35,347 nt of DNA from an uncultured Oscillospiraceae bacterium (GTDB lineage Bacteria; Bacillota; Clostridia; Oscillospirales; Oscillospiraceae), in assembly GCA_934636045.1 (NCBI GenBank), contig CAKTZP010000005.1:1-35347 (forward strand), in the 5' to 3' direction. Under the pieces are notes generated by a model. That model had not been told where the DNA came from. It saw only the letters and a program-made list of their open reading frames with translations, and did no database searches. The translations under genes were made by a program, and so were the position numbers. Of this stretch, positions 8,401 to 15,732 are shown one piece after another; the first letter of the stretch is position 1, and the number at the start of each line of letters is the position of its first letter.

Positions 8401-9099
8401 ATGCTGAAGGTCCATGATATTCACGTCTACTACGGCGCGATCCACGCCATCAAGGGCGTCTCCTTCGAGGTCAACGAGGGCGAGACCGTCGCGCTCATCG
8501 GTGCCAACGGCGCGGGCAAGTCCACGACGCTCAAGACCATCTCCGGGTTGATGCACCCGCGCTCCGGCTCCATCGAGTTTTTCGGCAGGGACATCACGCA
8601 CGCCGACGCTTATAAGCTCGTTTCGCAGGGTCTGGCACATGTGCCCGAGGGGCGGCGCATCTTCCTGCAGATGACCGTGCAGGAAAACCTCGAAATGGGC
8701 GCCTTTACCCGCAAGGGCAGCCTTGCAGCACCCTTGGAAAACGTGTTTCAGCATTTCCCGCGGCTGAAGGAGCGCCGCAAGCAGATCGCCGGAACGCTCT
8801 CCGGCGGCGAGCAGCAGATGCTCGCCATGGGGCGCGCCATGATGATCTCGCCGAAGCTTCTGATGCTTGACGAGCCGTCGATGGGTCTGGCGCCGATCCT
8901 CGTGGAGCAGATCTTTGACATCATCCGCGAGCTCAAGGAGGCCGGAACGACCATCCTGCTCGTCGAGCAGAACGCGGGCATGGCCTTGGACATCGCCGAC
9001 CGCGCCTATGTCCTTGAGACCGGCCGCATCACCCTATCCGGAACCGGCGCAGAGCTGGCGCAAAGCGAGGAGGTCAAAAAAGCCTACCTCGGCGGCTGA
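8401..9099 (+). CDS. livF: ABC transporter ATP-binding protein LivF
   Basis: A 232-residue second ATPase of the importer. It has Walker A GANGAGKST (34-42), signature LSGGEQQMLAMGRA, Walker B MLDEPSMGLAP and H-loop LVEQNAGMALDIADRAYVLE, which is characteristic of LivF. The start at 8401 follows AAGGGAG (8385-8391), which lies inside the end of livG. It is the last gene of the transporter operon; a strong terminator begins 13 bases after its stop. Confidence 0.94.
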   Translation: MLKVHDIHVYYGAIHAIKGVSFEVNEGETVALIGANGAGKSTTLKTISGLMHPRSGSIEFFGRDITHADAYKLVSQGLAHVPEGRRIFLQMTVQENLEMGAFTRKGSLAAPLENVFQHFPRLKERRKQIAGTLSGGEQQMLAMGRAMMISPKLLMLDEPSMGLAPILVEQIFDIIRELKEAGTTILLVEQNAGMALDIADRAYVLETGRITLSGTGAELAQSEEVKKAYLGG

Positions 9100-9112
9100 T
9101 GCTGCATCGCCG

Positions 9113-9163
9113 AAAAATCCCCCTGCCGCAAGCAGCAGATTGTGCTGCGCGGCAGGGGTTTTT
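9113..9163 (+). terminator. Intrinsic terminator of the liv operon
   Basis: CCCCTGCCGC (9120-9129) pairs with GCGGCAGGGG (9149-9158). An inner GCAGCA/TGCTGC stem extends the hairpin, a T-run follows and an A-run precedes it. Confidence 0.9.
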
Positions 9164-9200
9164 CCGGCAAAAATCGAGGTGCCGCTCCCCGCCGCAGCAG

Positions 9201-9260
9201 GCTTGGCTCCCCTTTGGGGGAGCTGGCGCGCGGAGCGCGACAGAGGGGGTCTCCGCCGCA
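9201..9260 (+). repeat. Two-hairpin dispersed repeat, copy 1 (variant)
   Basis: The copy has a first hairpin GGCTCCCC-TTT-GGGGGAGC, a second hairpin GCGCGCGGAGCGCG, then CAGAGGGGGT. CGCCGCAGC-type sequences flank it on both sides. It shares this plan with copies at 15531 and 21573, where the second hairpin is instead TGTCAGCGAAGCTGAC. It lies in the 384-base gap between livF and the next gene, which otherwise holds only repeats and terminators. Confidence 0.7.
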
Positions 9261-9302
9261 GCGGATTTTTCAATCCGTGCCGCAGGCACACCGAATCATA
9301 TG

Positions 9303-9330
9303 ATTCACTATTCACTGTTCACTATTCACT
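9303..9330. repeat. Short tandem repeat, four 7-base units of ATTCACT
   Basis: Four adjacent copies, the third starting with G instead of A. Not coding. It sits between the two-hairpin repeat and the REP-like pair. Confidence 0.8.
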
Positions 9331-9350
9331 GAATCAACACTTCCTGCACC

Positions 9351-9431
9351 GGCGGGCTGAGGGCAGCCCGCCCTACGGCGTCTATCGCCGCCACTGCCAG
9401 CGACGGGCCGATGTGGGCATCGGACCCCTAC
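9351..9431 (-). repeat. REP-like elements R1 and R2 (tandem pair)
   Basis: R1 (9351-9376) read on the minus strand is GTAG, arm GGCGGGCT, loop GCCCTC, arm AGCCCGCC. R2 (9405-9431) is GTAG, then arm GGGTCCGATG (one extra base), loop CCCA and arm CATCGGCCC. Both have the GTAG head facing right. They are 28 bases apart and belong to the same family as the copies at 15.65, 21.4-21.8 and 25.1-25.3 kb. Confidence 0.85.
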
Positions 9432-9445
9432 GGGTGGTACACAAT

Positions 9446-9481
9446 CGCCGTGCGCAGGTTTGAGCTGCGCACGGCGGTTTT
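9446..9481. terminator. Perfect 12-bp hairpin terminator downstream of the deacetylase gene
   Basis: CGCCGTGCGCAG (9446-9457) and CTGCGCACGGCG (9465-9476) pair perfectly around a 7-base loop. The T-run is on the plus-strand side. Read from the minus strand, it follows the stop codon of the deacetylase gene directly but lacks a good T-tract. It is probably bidirectional. Confidence 0.75.
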
Positions 9482-9483
9482 TC

Positions 9484-11049
9484 TTATACAATCGACGGAA
9501 CGGGGGTAGGTCTTGCGGGATCGAACAGCTCCTGCACATTGAACAGGTCGTCCAGCAGCTCGGGGTTCCACCACATACGGTAGCCATCGAGATTGCGGCG
9601 GCCTTGGCGGACATAGCTCTGCTTGATCTGCACCCAATACTTCGTTGAATCAACGTTGCAGAAGTACCGGTAGCCCGCGGCATACATCGCCTCGAACTTG
9701 CCGCCGGAGTAGTCCTCCACGCCGGCAATATCCGCGCCGTAGGGATAGATGAAGATATCCGTATCTCCAACGATAGGCTGCACCTGATCCTCCCATTTCT
9801 GAACATCGGCGGCGACCTCGTCGACGGAGTGCTCGCCGTAGGACGGGTGGCCGTAGCTGTGGCTGGCGATCTCGTAGCCGTTGTCCTTGAGGCACTTGGT
9901 CATCTCTCGCGCAGCTTGGCATTCCTTATCGTATTCGTCGATGCCGATGATTTCTTTCCATTCCGGATGGGTATGGTAGCCGTAAACGCCCTCATAGCCC
10001 GTCACGGCGATGATGGCCTTTGCGCCGCGATAGGAGAAGTCGGGGTGCTCTTCGACGAATTTGTCCAGAATCGGCACCATATCGTAGTCGCCGTAGACCG
10101 TCTCGCCCGCGGCGGTGATATACTGGCAGGTCGGCTTGCCGTCGTCGCCGATGACAAGGCGATTGGCAAAGCCGTCGCCGCCCGCGTCGGGCAGCTTGTC
10201 GCCGTCGCTGTCGACCATGTACTCATAGTAGTTCACGTCGTCCTGCGAGATGATCAGCGGCTTCTTTCCGGGCGGAAGATAGATATCGCCCTGCACATAG
10301 CTCGTCGAGCCGTCGGGGTTGGTCTGCTCCACGGCGATATCATGGATGCGCACGAGCACAAAGTCGCGCTTGTAAAGCTCCTCAAGCATCGCCTTGAACT
10401 CGTCGACCGTGGTCATATACTGGTTATAGCCGGTGGTCTTGCTGTCACCATCAAAGGCGCGGGCGGTGTCGACAATCAGGCTGTGGAAGAAGATATGCGT
10501 CGTCTGGGTCGTGTCCTCATAGCGGACGCAGAGATTCTTCGCGTCGTTATAGCGGCGGTAGGCGTCGGCCAGAAGCGGCTGCTGCTGCCAATCCGCGCCG
10601 AACTGCTCCAAAACGCCGATGGCCTTGTCATAGTCATACGATGCCGCCAGCGGCTCAGCCTCGGCCAGAAGGCCGTCAATGACCTGCTCCGGCGGGACAG
10701 TCGGCTCAGTGGCCTCCGTGGTCACCTCGACCTCCGCCTCCGGCGTGATGACCGCCACGACCAGCGAGGCCAGCCCGCCAATCACCAGCAGCGCCACCAA
10801 GGCGACCGCCGTCAGCACCAGCCAGCCGCGTGCGTTCTTGCGCTTTTTCCGTTTGCGCGGCGCGCGGTGCAGCTGCGCGCCCACCGGCTGCTCCGGCAGT
10901 CGGCGCGACGGGTCATAGGAAGAGGGCTGTACCTTGGGCGGCGGTGTCGGTTCCCTTCGCTCCTGCAGCACCTTTTCTGCATCCCAGTCGTCGTCCATGT
11001 CGAAATTATACGCAACATTTCTACGCTCCGGGTTCTGATTTTCTGCCAT
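9484..11049 (-). CDS. Membrane-anchored polysaccharide deacetylase-family (NodB-like) protein
   Basis: A 521-residue protein. Residues 1-73 are polar and end in a very basic stretch (RKRKKRKNAR). A single transmembrane helix at about 75-101 is followed by an acidic linker and a helical region, then the catalytic-type domain, which is predicted to lie outside the cell. NodB-type motifs are recognisable but divergent. SQDDVNYY (about 268-275) stands where TFDDG is usual, ASHSYGHPS (395-403) is the metal-binding HxxxH motif, and IYPYGADI stands for RxPYG. A short DSDGDKLPDAGGDG segment is inserted after motif 1. It may deacetylate peptidoglycan or another envelope glycan, but the altered first motif leaves activity uncertain. 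The start has GGAG upstream. It is the last gene of the recD2-comF-mreB run, 20 bases after mreB. Confidence 0.82.
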   Translation of the reverse strand: MAENQNPERRNVAYNFDMDDDWDAEKVLQERREPTPPPKVQPSSYDPSRRLPEQPVGAQLHRAPRKRKKRKNARGWLVLTAVALVALLVIGGLASLVVAVITPEAEVEVTTEATEPTVPPEQVIDGLLAEAEPLAASYDYDKAIGVLEQFGADWQQQPLLADAYRRYNDAKNLCVRYEDTTQTTHIFFHSLIVDTARAFDGDSKTTGYNQYMTTVDEFKAMLEELYKRDFVLVRIHDIAVEQTNPDGSTSYVQGDIYLPPGKKPLIISQDDVNYYEYMVDSDGDKLPDAGGDGFANRLVIGDDGKPTCQYITAAGETVYGDYDMVPILDKFVEEHPDFSYRGAKAIIAVTGYEGVYGYHTHPEWKEIIGIDEYDKECQAAREMTKCLKDNGYEIASHSYGHPSYGEHSVDEVAADVQKWEDQVQPIVGDTDIFIYPYGADIAGVEDYSGGKFEAMYAAGYRYFCNVDSTKYWVQIKQSYVRQGRRNLDGYRMWWNPELLDDLFNVQELFDPARPTPVPSIV

Positions 11050-11069
11050 CTCTCTATCTCTCCTTCAGC

Positions 11070-12101
11070 TTATTCCTTCATCAGTCTCCGGCGGGCAATG
11101 TTGATGGTGCCCTCCTGCATGCGGTTGATCCACGCGAGGCTCTTGCCGCAGCCATAGGCCACGCAGGAGTCCGCGTCGTCGGCCAGCATGCAGCGGATCT
11201 CCGTCCGCAGCTGCAGCAGCTTGTCCATGCCGTAGATCAGGCTGCCGCCACCAGTCAGAACGATGCCGTTCTTCGCAATATCTGCCACAAGCTCCGGCGT
11301 CGTCTGCTCCAAAACGTCAAGCACCTTGTCGCAGATCATTCGTGCCGGGCGCTTGAGCGCCTCGAGAACGTCCAGCGAGGTGATCTCAAACTCACGGGCA
11401 AGGCCGGTCTTGAGGTCGCGCCCCTTGACAGCCATGGCCAGATTCTCCGGCCGCTCATACACACAGCCGATGGTCAGCTTGATCTCCTCGGCAGTGTTCG
11501 AGCCGATGACGACGCCGAACCTGCGGCGGACATATTTGACGATGGCCTCATCAAATTCCATCCCCGCGATTTTGATCGAGGCGGAATTGGCCACGCCGTT
11601 GAGCGTCAGCACGCCGATGTCCGTCGTGCCGCCGCCGATGTCGACGATCATCTTGCCGTCCGGCACGTTCAGGTCGAGCTGCGCGCCCAGCGCTGCGGCC
11701 AGCGGCTCCTCGATCAGATACACACGCCGCGCGCCGGCCTCCATCGCCGCCTGAATGACCGCGCGCTCCTCAACCTCGGTGATGCCGCTCGGAACGCAGA
11801 CGATCATGCGGGGCTTGATGACCGCGTGCTTTACCACGCGCTTGACCAGCTCCGTCAGCATGCTGGCCGTCAGCTCATAATCGGAGATCGCGCCGTCCTG
11901 CATCGGGTGAATGGCCACGACGTTTCCGGGCGTTCTGCCCAGCATGTTCCGGGCGGCCGCGCCGACCTGCAGCACCTTGCCGCTGTTTTTGTCCAGCGCG
12001 ACAACGGCCGGCTCGCGCAGCGCCACGCCGCGCCCCGCCACATAGATCAGGATATTCGAAGTACCAAGGTCGATGCCAAGGTCTCTGGAAAGCAATAGCA
12101 T
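11070..12101 (-). CDS. mreB: MreB/Mbl-family bacterial actin, rod-shape determining protein
   Basis: A 343-residue actin-fold ATPase that polymerises under the membrane and guides lateral cell-wall synthesis. The phosphate-1 motif DLGIDLGTSNILIYV opens the protein. The phosphate-2 motif IVDIGGGTTDIGVL and adenosine motif GIVLTGGGSLIYGMDKLL follow, and RMIVCVPSGITEVEERAV is an MreB signature. Length matches the family. No mreC or mreD is adjacent; instead it follows the ComF-type gene by 18 bases and precedes the deacetylase-like gene. This suggests an extra MreB/Mbl paralogue rather than the main mreBCD copy (inference). The start region has only a modest ribosome site (GGTAGG). Confidence 0.92.
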   Translation of the reverse strand: MLLLSRDLGIDLGTSNILIYVAGRGVALREPAVVALDKNSGKVLQVGAAARNMLGRTPGNVVAIHPMQDGAISDYELTASMLTELVKRVVKHAVIKPRMIVCVPSGITEVEERAVIQAAMEAGARRVYLIEEPLAAALGAQLDLNVPDGKMIVDIGGGTTDIGVLTLNGVANSASIKIAGMEFDEAIVKYVRRRFGVVIGSNTAEEIKLTIGCVYERPENLAMAVKGRDLKTGLAREFEITSLDVLEALKRPARMICDKVLDVLEQTTPELVADIAKNGIVLTGGGSLIYGMDKLLQLRTEIRCMLADDADSCVAYGCGKSLAWINRMQEGTINIARRRLMKE

Positions 12102-12119
12102 ACCGTTACCTACCGTTTC

Positions 12120-12770
12120 TTAATGGAGTCTGGCCGCAGCCAGCGTAGCGCCGACCACCGAAGCCGCGCCCGCCCTGCGCAGGGTGTGGCTGCATTCGGA
12201 AAGGGTCGCGCCGGTGGAGATCACGTCGTCGATCAACAGCACCCGCTTGCCGCAAAACCGTTCCGGCTCGACCGCGCGGTAGGCGTTGATGACGTTGGCA
12301 CGCCGCGCCGCAGCATCCGGCTGGAGCGACTGCGGCGGGTTATTCAAAACTTTTTTCAGCGTCTGCACACACGGAACACCCAGCTCCGCCGCTGCGCTTT
12401 GCGCAATGAGGAGGGTCTGGTCATAGCCGCGCTCGCGGCGGCGCTTATCGCTGACGGGCACCCACGACAGAACGTCGAATTCCACCCGCCGCCGCAGCAG
12501 CTGCATGGCGATCAGGCGTCCGTAAGCGGCGGCGTACTGCTGCATGCCGCGGAACTTGAACCGCCGCACGGAGTCCGCGACGGCCTCCTCGTAATAATAT
12601 ACCGAGATGCACGCGGAATAGTACGCGCCGCGCTTGACGCACTGCTCCGCCTCCGGCAGGCCGGTGCGGCAGTGCGCGCACAGCTCCTGCTCCTCCGGCC
12701 GCAGCAGCCGCCGGCAAAACACGCATTTCGGCGGATACAGCAGCTCGGTCAGCCACCGCAGGAGCTTCAT
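12120..12770 (-). CDS. ComF-family phosphoribosyltransferase-like protein
   Basis: A 216-residue cytoplasmic protein. The N-terminal zinc-ribbon-like region has CVFC and CAHC cysteine pairs (about 16-35). The C-terminal half is a type I phosphoribosyltransferase fold with the PRPP-binding motif RVLLIDDVISTGATLSE. In naturally competent bacteria ComF helps take up transforming DNA; in most Firmicutes its biochemical role is unclear. The ATG overlaps the recD2 stop by 4 bases, so the two are coupled. The link to recD2 supports a DNA-metabolism role (inference). Confidence 0.88.
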   Translation of the reverse strand: MKLLRWLTELLYPPKCVFCRRLLRPEEQELCAHCRTGLPEAEQCVKRGAYYSACISVYYYEEAVADSVRRFKFRGMQQYAAAYGRLIAMQLLRRRVEFDVLSWVPVSDKRRRERGYDQTLLIAQSAAAELGVPCVQTLKKVLNNPPQSLQPDAAARRANVINAYRAVEPERFCGKRVLLIDDVISTGATLSECSHTLRRAGAASVVGATLAAARLH

Positions 12771-14968
12771 ACCGCGCCCGCTCCCGTCAGGCGGTGCTTC
12801 AGGCCGCTGTAGCGCTTGTTGCGGCGGTTGTTGTAGGTCATCTGCGCAACGACCTCCTCGTTGCCGACGAGGATCAGAAGCTCACGCGCCCGCGTCACCG
12901 CAGTGTACAGCACACCGCGCGTGAGCAGCATCGGCGCGCCCATGAAGGGCACGAAGATCACCGCACGGTACTCGCTGCCTTGGCTCTTATGTGCCGTAAC
13001 GGCGTAGGCCAGCTCCAGCTCAGAGAGCATGTCCGTATCATATTCGACCGTGCGGTCGTCAAAGCGAACCGTCATCACGCCCTCGCGCGTATCGATGGAG
13101 ACAATCACGCCGATGTCCCCGTTAAAGACGCCGGTGCCCGCAGCGCCGTTTGCCTTTTTCCATAGTATATCATAATTGTTGCGGATCTGCATCACCCGGT
13201 CGCCCTCGCGGAAGCATTTTTCTCCAGAAAGTGCCTCGTGCTTGCCCGGCGCCTTCGGATTGAGCGCCGCCTGCAGAACGTTATTGAGGTTGACCGTGCC
13301 GGTCTCGCCCTTGCGTGTGGGGCTGATGACCTGAATTTCCGCACTGGGAATTTTCATATTCTCCGGCAGCCGCTTGGCGCACAGCTCCGCAATGGTCTGC
13401 ACAACGGCCTCCGGCGTTTTGCGCTTCAAAAAGAAGAAATCACGATCCTTCGCCGTCAGCACCGGCAGCTCGCCGTGGTTGATGGCGTGAGCATTCATAA
13501 CAATCAGGCTCTCACGCGCCTGACGGAAGATCTCGGTCAGGCACACCGTGCGCACTGCGCCGCTGCGGATGAGGTCGGAAAACAGATTGCCCGCCCCCAC
13601 GCTCGGCAGCTGGTCAGGATCGCCGACCAAGATCAGCGATGCGTCCTCCGGCAGCGCCCGCAGCAGACTGTGCATCAAAAGCACATCCACCATCGACATT
13701 TCGTCCACGATCAGCGCGTCGCACTTCAGCGGGTCGTCCTCATCGTGGAAAAACGACATTTCCCCCGTCTCCGGCGACACCTGTGCCTCCAAAAGCCGGT
13801 GGATAGTCGAGGCCTCGCGTCCCGTCAGCTCGGACAGGCGCTTGGCCGCGCGGCCGGTCGGCGCCGCCAGAAGCGTCTCGCGCCCCAGCCGGTCAAACAG
13901 CGCCAAAATGCCCGCCAAGGTCGTGGTCTTGCCGGTGCCGGGGCCGCCGGTCAGGATCAGCAGCCTTTCCTCCGCTGCGGCGCAGATGGCTTCCTTCTGC
14001 AGCGCGGCATAGGCAATGCCCTGCTCAGCCTCCAAGGCCGGGAGCAGGCGCTGCACCGCCTCATTTCTCGTCCTTTTTTGCGCCATAGAGCGGATTCTGT
14101 CAGTAATATAACATTCTGCCTCGTGGTATTCCGGCAGATACACCGCCGTCAGCCCGGCGATCGTGTCCGTCTCGGCATAACCGAGGGCGCACAGCCGGTC
14201 AATGCCTGCCGAGATCGTCGCCGTGTCCAGCTCCAGCAGCGCCGCCGTGGCGGCAGTGAGCTTGTCCTTCGGTAAAAACGTATGACCGTTGTTGAGATTA
14301 TAGCGCAGCTCAAATTCCACGCCCGCCTCGACGCGGCGATCGTCGTCGCCATCGAGGCCCAGCTCCAGCGCCAGCGCATCCGCCCCGGCAAAGGACGCGC
14401 CGAACTGCGGCTTTGCCAGAAGGTACGGGTTTTCCTGCACCAGCTCCATGGCCTGCTCGCCGTGGATGCGGTAAACGCGCACCGCCACCTCCGCCGGGAT
14501 GCGGTAGGCAGCCAAAAATTCAATCAGGCGGCGGATGCCGACCTGCCGCCGGAAGGAATTTCCCATTTCCAGCGCTTTTTTCATCGAGATCCCGTTGATC
14601 TCCGTCAGGCGCTCAGGCGAAGCATCGAGAATTTCGAGGCTGTGCTCGCCGAAGCGCTCGACGATCTTTTCCGCCGTTTTTGGGCCGATGCCCTTGACGG
14701 CGCGGGAGGAAAGGTAGGCCAGAATCTCCGTCCGAGAATCGGGCAGCAGGCGCTCAAGGAACTCCGCCTCGAATTGCTTGCCGTAGACGCTGTGCGCCGT
14801 CCATTTTCCCGTGACGATCAGCCGCTCGCCCGCGGCGGGCAGCGGAATCGTCCCCACGACGGTAATAAGCGAGCCATCCTCACTATCCAGTTTGATGACT
14901 GCGTATCCGTTTTCGCGGTTTTCAAACACGACCGCCGCGATGGTTCCGCTGATCAGTTCCTGTTCCAA
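12767..14968 (-). CDS. recD2: ATP-dependent RecD-like DNA helicase RecD2, TTG start
   Basis: A 733-residue SF1B 5'-3' helicase of the RecD2 type found in bacteria without RecBC. It has an N-terminal OB-like region, a helix-hairpin-helix region (LSSRAVKGIGPKTAEKIVERFG), Walker A LTGGPGTGKTTT (about 341-349), Walker B IVDEMSMVD, motif GDPDQLPSVGAGN and the C-terminal UvrD_C_2 motif YAVTAHKSQGSEY. The start is placed at TTG 14968-14966, because GGGGAG lies 8 bases upstream and the protein then begins LEQELISGTIAAVV as relatives do. The frame stays open to 15094, but that stretch is a shadow of the upstream gene. The gene overlaps the preceding gene by 47 bases and the next start by 4. Confidence 0.92.
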   Translation of the reverse strand: MEQELISGTIAAVVFENRENGYAVIKLDSEDGSLITVVGTIPLPAAGERLIVTGKWTAHSVYGKQFEAEFLERLLPDSRTEILAYLSSRAVKGIGPKTAEKIVERFGEHSLEILDASPERLTEINGISMKKALEMGNSFRRQVGIRRLIEFLAAYRIPAEVAVRVYRIHGEQAMELVQENPYLLAKPQFGASFAGADALALELGLDGDDDRRVEAGVEFELRYNLNNGHTFLPKDKLTAATAALLELDTATISAGIDRLCALGYAETDTIAGLTAVYLPEYHEAECYITDRIRSMAQKRTRNEAVQRLLPALEAEQGIAYAALQKEAICAAAEERLLILTGGPGTGKTTTLAGILALFDRLGRETLLAAPTGRAAKRLSELTGREASTIHRLLEAQVSPETGEMSFFHDEDDPLKCDALIVDEMSMVDVLLMHSLLRALPEDASLILVGDPDQLPSVGAGNLFSDLIRSGAVRTVCLTEIFRQARESLIVMNAHAINHGELPVLTAKDRDFFFLKRKTPEAVVQTIAELCAKRLPENMKIPSAEIQVISPTRKGETGTVNLNNVLQAALNPKAPGKHEALSGEKCFREGDRVMQIRNNYDILWKKANGAAGTGVFNGDIGVIVSIDTREGVMTVRFDDRTVEYDTDMLSELELAYAVTAHKSQGSEYRAVIFVPFMGAPMLLTRGVLYTAVTRARELLILVGNEEVVAQMTYNNRRNKRYSGLKHRLTGAGAV

Positions 14969-15296
14969 GCTCGTTGCTCCCCATTTTGATATGCTCGGCG
15001 ACCTGCTCCGGGCTGCACAGCACCGCGCCCTCCGCACGCCGCAGCAGCAGCGCAATGGCCGCCTGCTCCTGCGGTGCAAGCCCGCGGTCGACAAAAATCA
15101 GCGTTCCGGTCAGCGACCCGCAGCGGCGCCGCCAAAGGCAGGCCTGCACCTGCGCGGCTGGGTCGGGTCGGCCGCTTTTCAGATAAATCAAATGACACGC
15201 GCCGCTCGGCCGGGGCAAAAAGGCCTCCTTTAACGTCAGCAGGATCATCAGCATCCCGCACGCGGCCAGCGCCGCCATCACGATCGTCAGCAGCAT
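14922..15296 (-). CDS. Uncharacterised 124-residue protein with N-terminal membrane helix
   Basis: No family recognised. Residues about 2-24 (LLTIVMAALAACGMLMILL) form a membrane helix or uncleaved signal. The rest has IYLKSGRPDPAAQVQACLW and GTLIFVDRGL, followed by a helical segment. The pattern of a short strand, arginine-rich middle and VDRGL could fit a small regulatory or nucleotide-binding-like fold, but I cannot assign one. The start has GAGGTGAT upstream and a promoter lies 54 bases away, so it is likely real and first in the operon. Its last 47 bases overlap the recD2 start, suggesting coupled translation. Confidence 0.7.
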   Translation of the reverse strand: MLLTIVMAALAACGMLMILLTLKEAFLPRPSGACHLIYLKSGRPDPAAQVQACLWRRRCGSLTGTLIFVDRGLAPQEQAAIALLLRRAEGAVLCSPEQVAEHIKMGSNELGTGTDQRNHRGGRV

Positions 15297-15349
15297 TTCA
15301 TCACCTCAGGCCATTGTATGTCTCGCCGGAGCCCAAGGTTCCAAGATTT

Positions 15350-15378
15350 ATCTTACACCAGAATTCGACAAAGCGCAA
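15350..15378 (-). promoter_or_regulatory. Sigma-A promoter of the recD2-comF-mreB operon
   Basis: On the minus strand: TTGCGC (15378-15373), 17-base spacer, TAAGAT (15355-15350). The predicted transcript starts near 15343, about 47 bases before the first start codon. Confidence 0.65.
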
Positions 15379-15490
15379 CTTTTTTTTAAAAAAAGTATCT
15401 CCGCCGTTCGCTCCGTTTATCTTGACAGAGATAAACGCCCGCCCCATAATAAGAAAAAAGGCAATATGAGCTAATGCTGGTATAAAAAGA

Positions 15491-15517
15491 CTGAGCATCC
15501 ATGGATGCTCAGCTTTT
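15491..15517. terminator. Bidirectional terminator with a 22-base palindrome
   Basis: CTGAGCATCC and GGATGCTCAG pair around AT (15491-15512). Plus-strand reading continues CTTTTTG and minus-strand reading continues TCTTTTTA. It can end minus-strand transcription coming from the flavoprotein operon at 15729 and separates it from the recD2 operon. Confidence 0.85.
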
Positions 15518-15530
15518 TGATTTTTCCGCG

Positions 15531-15628
15531 CCGCAGCGCCTCGGCTCCCCTTTATAAGGGGAGCTGTCAGCGAAGCTGACTGAGGGGTCATTCCCACGCC
15601 GCAGCGCGTGTTTCGATATGGTTTGCAG
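15531..15628 (+). repeat. Two-hairpin dispersed repeat, copy 2
   Basis: GGCTCCCC-TTTATAA-GGGGAGC, then TGTCAGCGAAGCTGACTGA, flanked by CGCCGCAGCGC on both sides and followed by GTTTCGATATGGTTTGCAG. With a 22-base linker it leads into REP-like element R3. The same composite occurs inverted at 21469-21675. This fills most of the 432-base gene-free gap. Confidence 0.8.
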
Positions 15629-15650
15629 TAAAATAGAAGGTGCCCGCGGC

Positions 15651-15732
15651 GGGCCGATGTGGGCATCGGCCCCTACGGTGGGAAACGGAGATCGGCACAA
15701 AATCGCGGCGGGCTCAGGTGCGCCCGCCCTAT
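15651..15732 (-). repeat. REP-like elements R3 and R4 (tandem pair)
   Basis: R3 (15651-15676), read on minus, is GTAG, arm GGGCCGATG, loop CCCA, arm CATCGGCCC: an exact match to the copies inside the RAYT gene. R4 (15707-15732) is ATAG, arm GGCGGGCG, loop CACCTG, arm AGCCCGCC: one base off the head and a mismatched arm end. R4 includes the TAG stop codon of the flavoprotein gene that ends at 15729. Confidence 0.85.

Noticed and set aside
9303..9330. CRISPR-like or phase-variable tract
   Set aside because: The 7-base units are adjacent with no spacers and lie outside any gene or promoter.
9360..9440. REP-like hairpins as ordinary terminators
   Set aside because: They lack T-runs, share a GTAG head and occur in pairs and inside a gene, so a terminator role does not explain them.
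9164..9483. Possible small coding genes in the livF-deacetylase gap
   Set aside because: The open frames run through repeats and terminators and have no ribosome sites.
14969..15094. Upstream extension of recD2 to 15094
   Set aside because: The extra 42 residues are arginine/cysteine-rich and overlap the upstream gene; the TTG at 14968 has a proper ribosome site and matches family N-termini.
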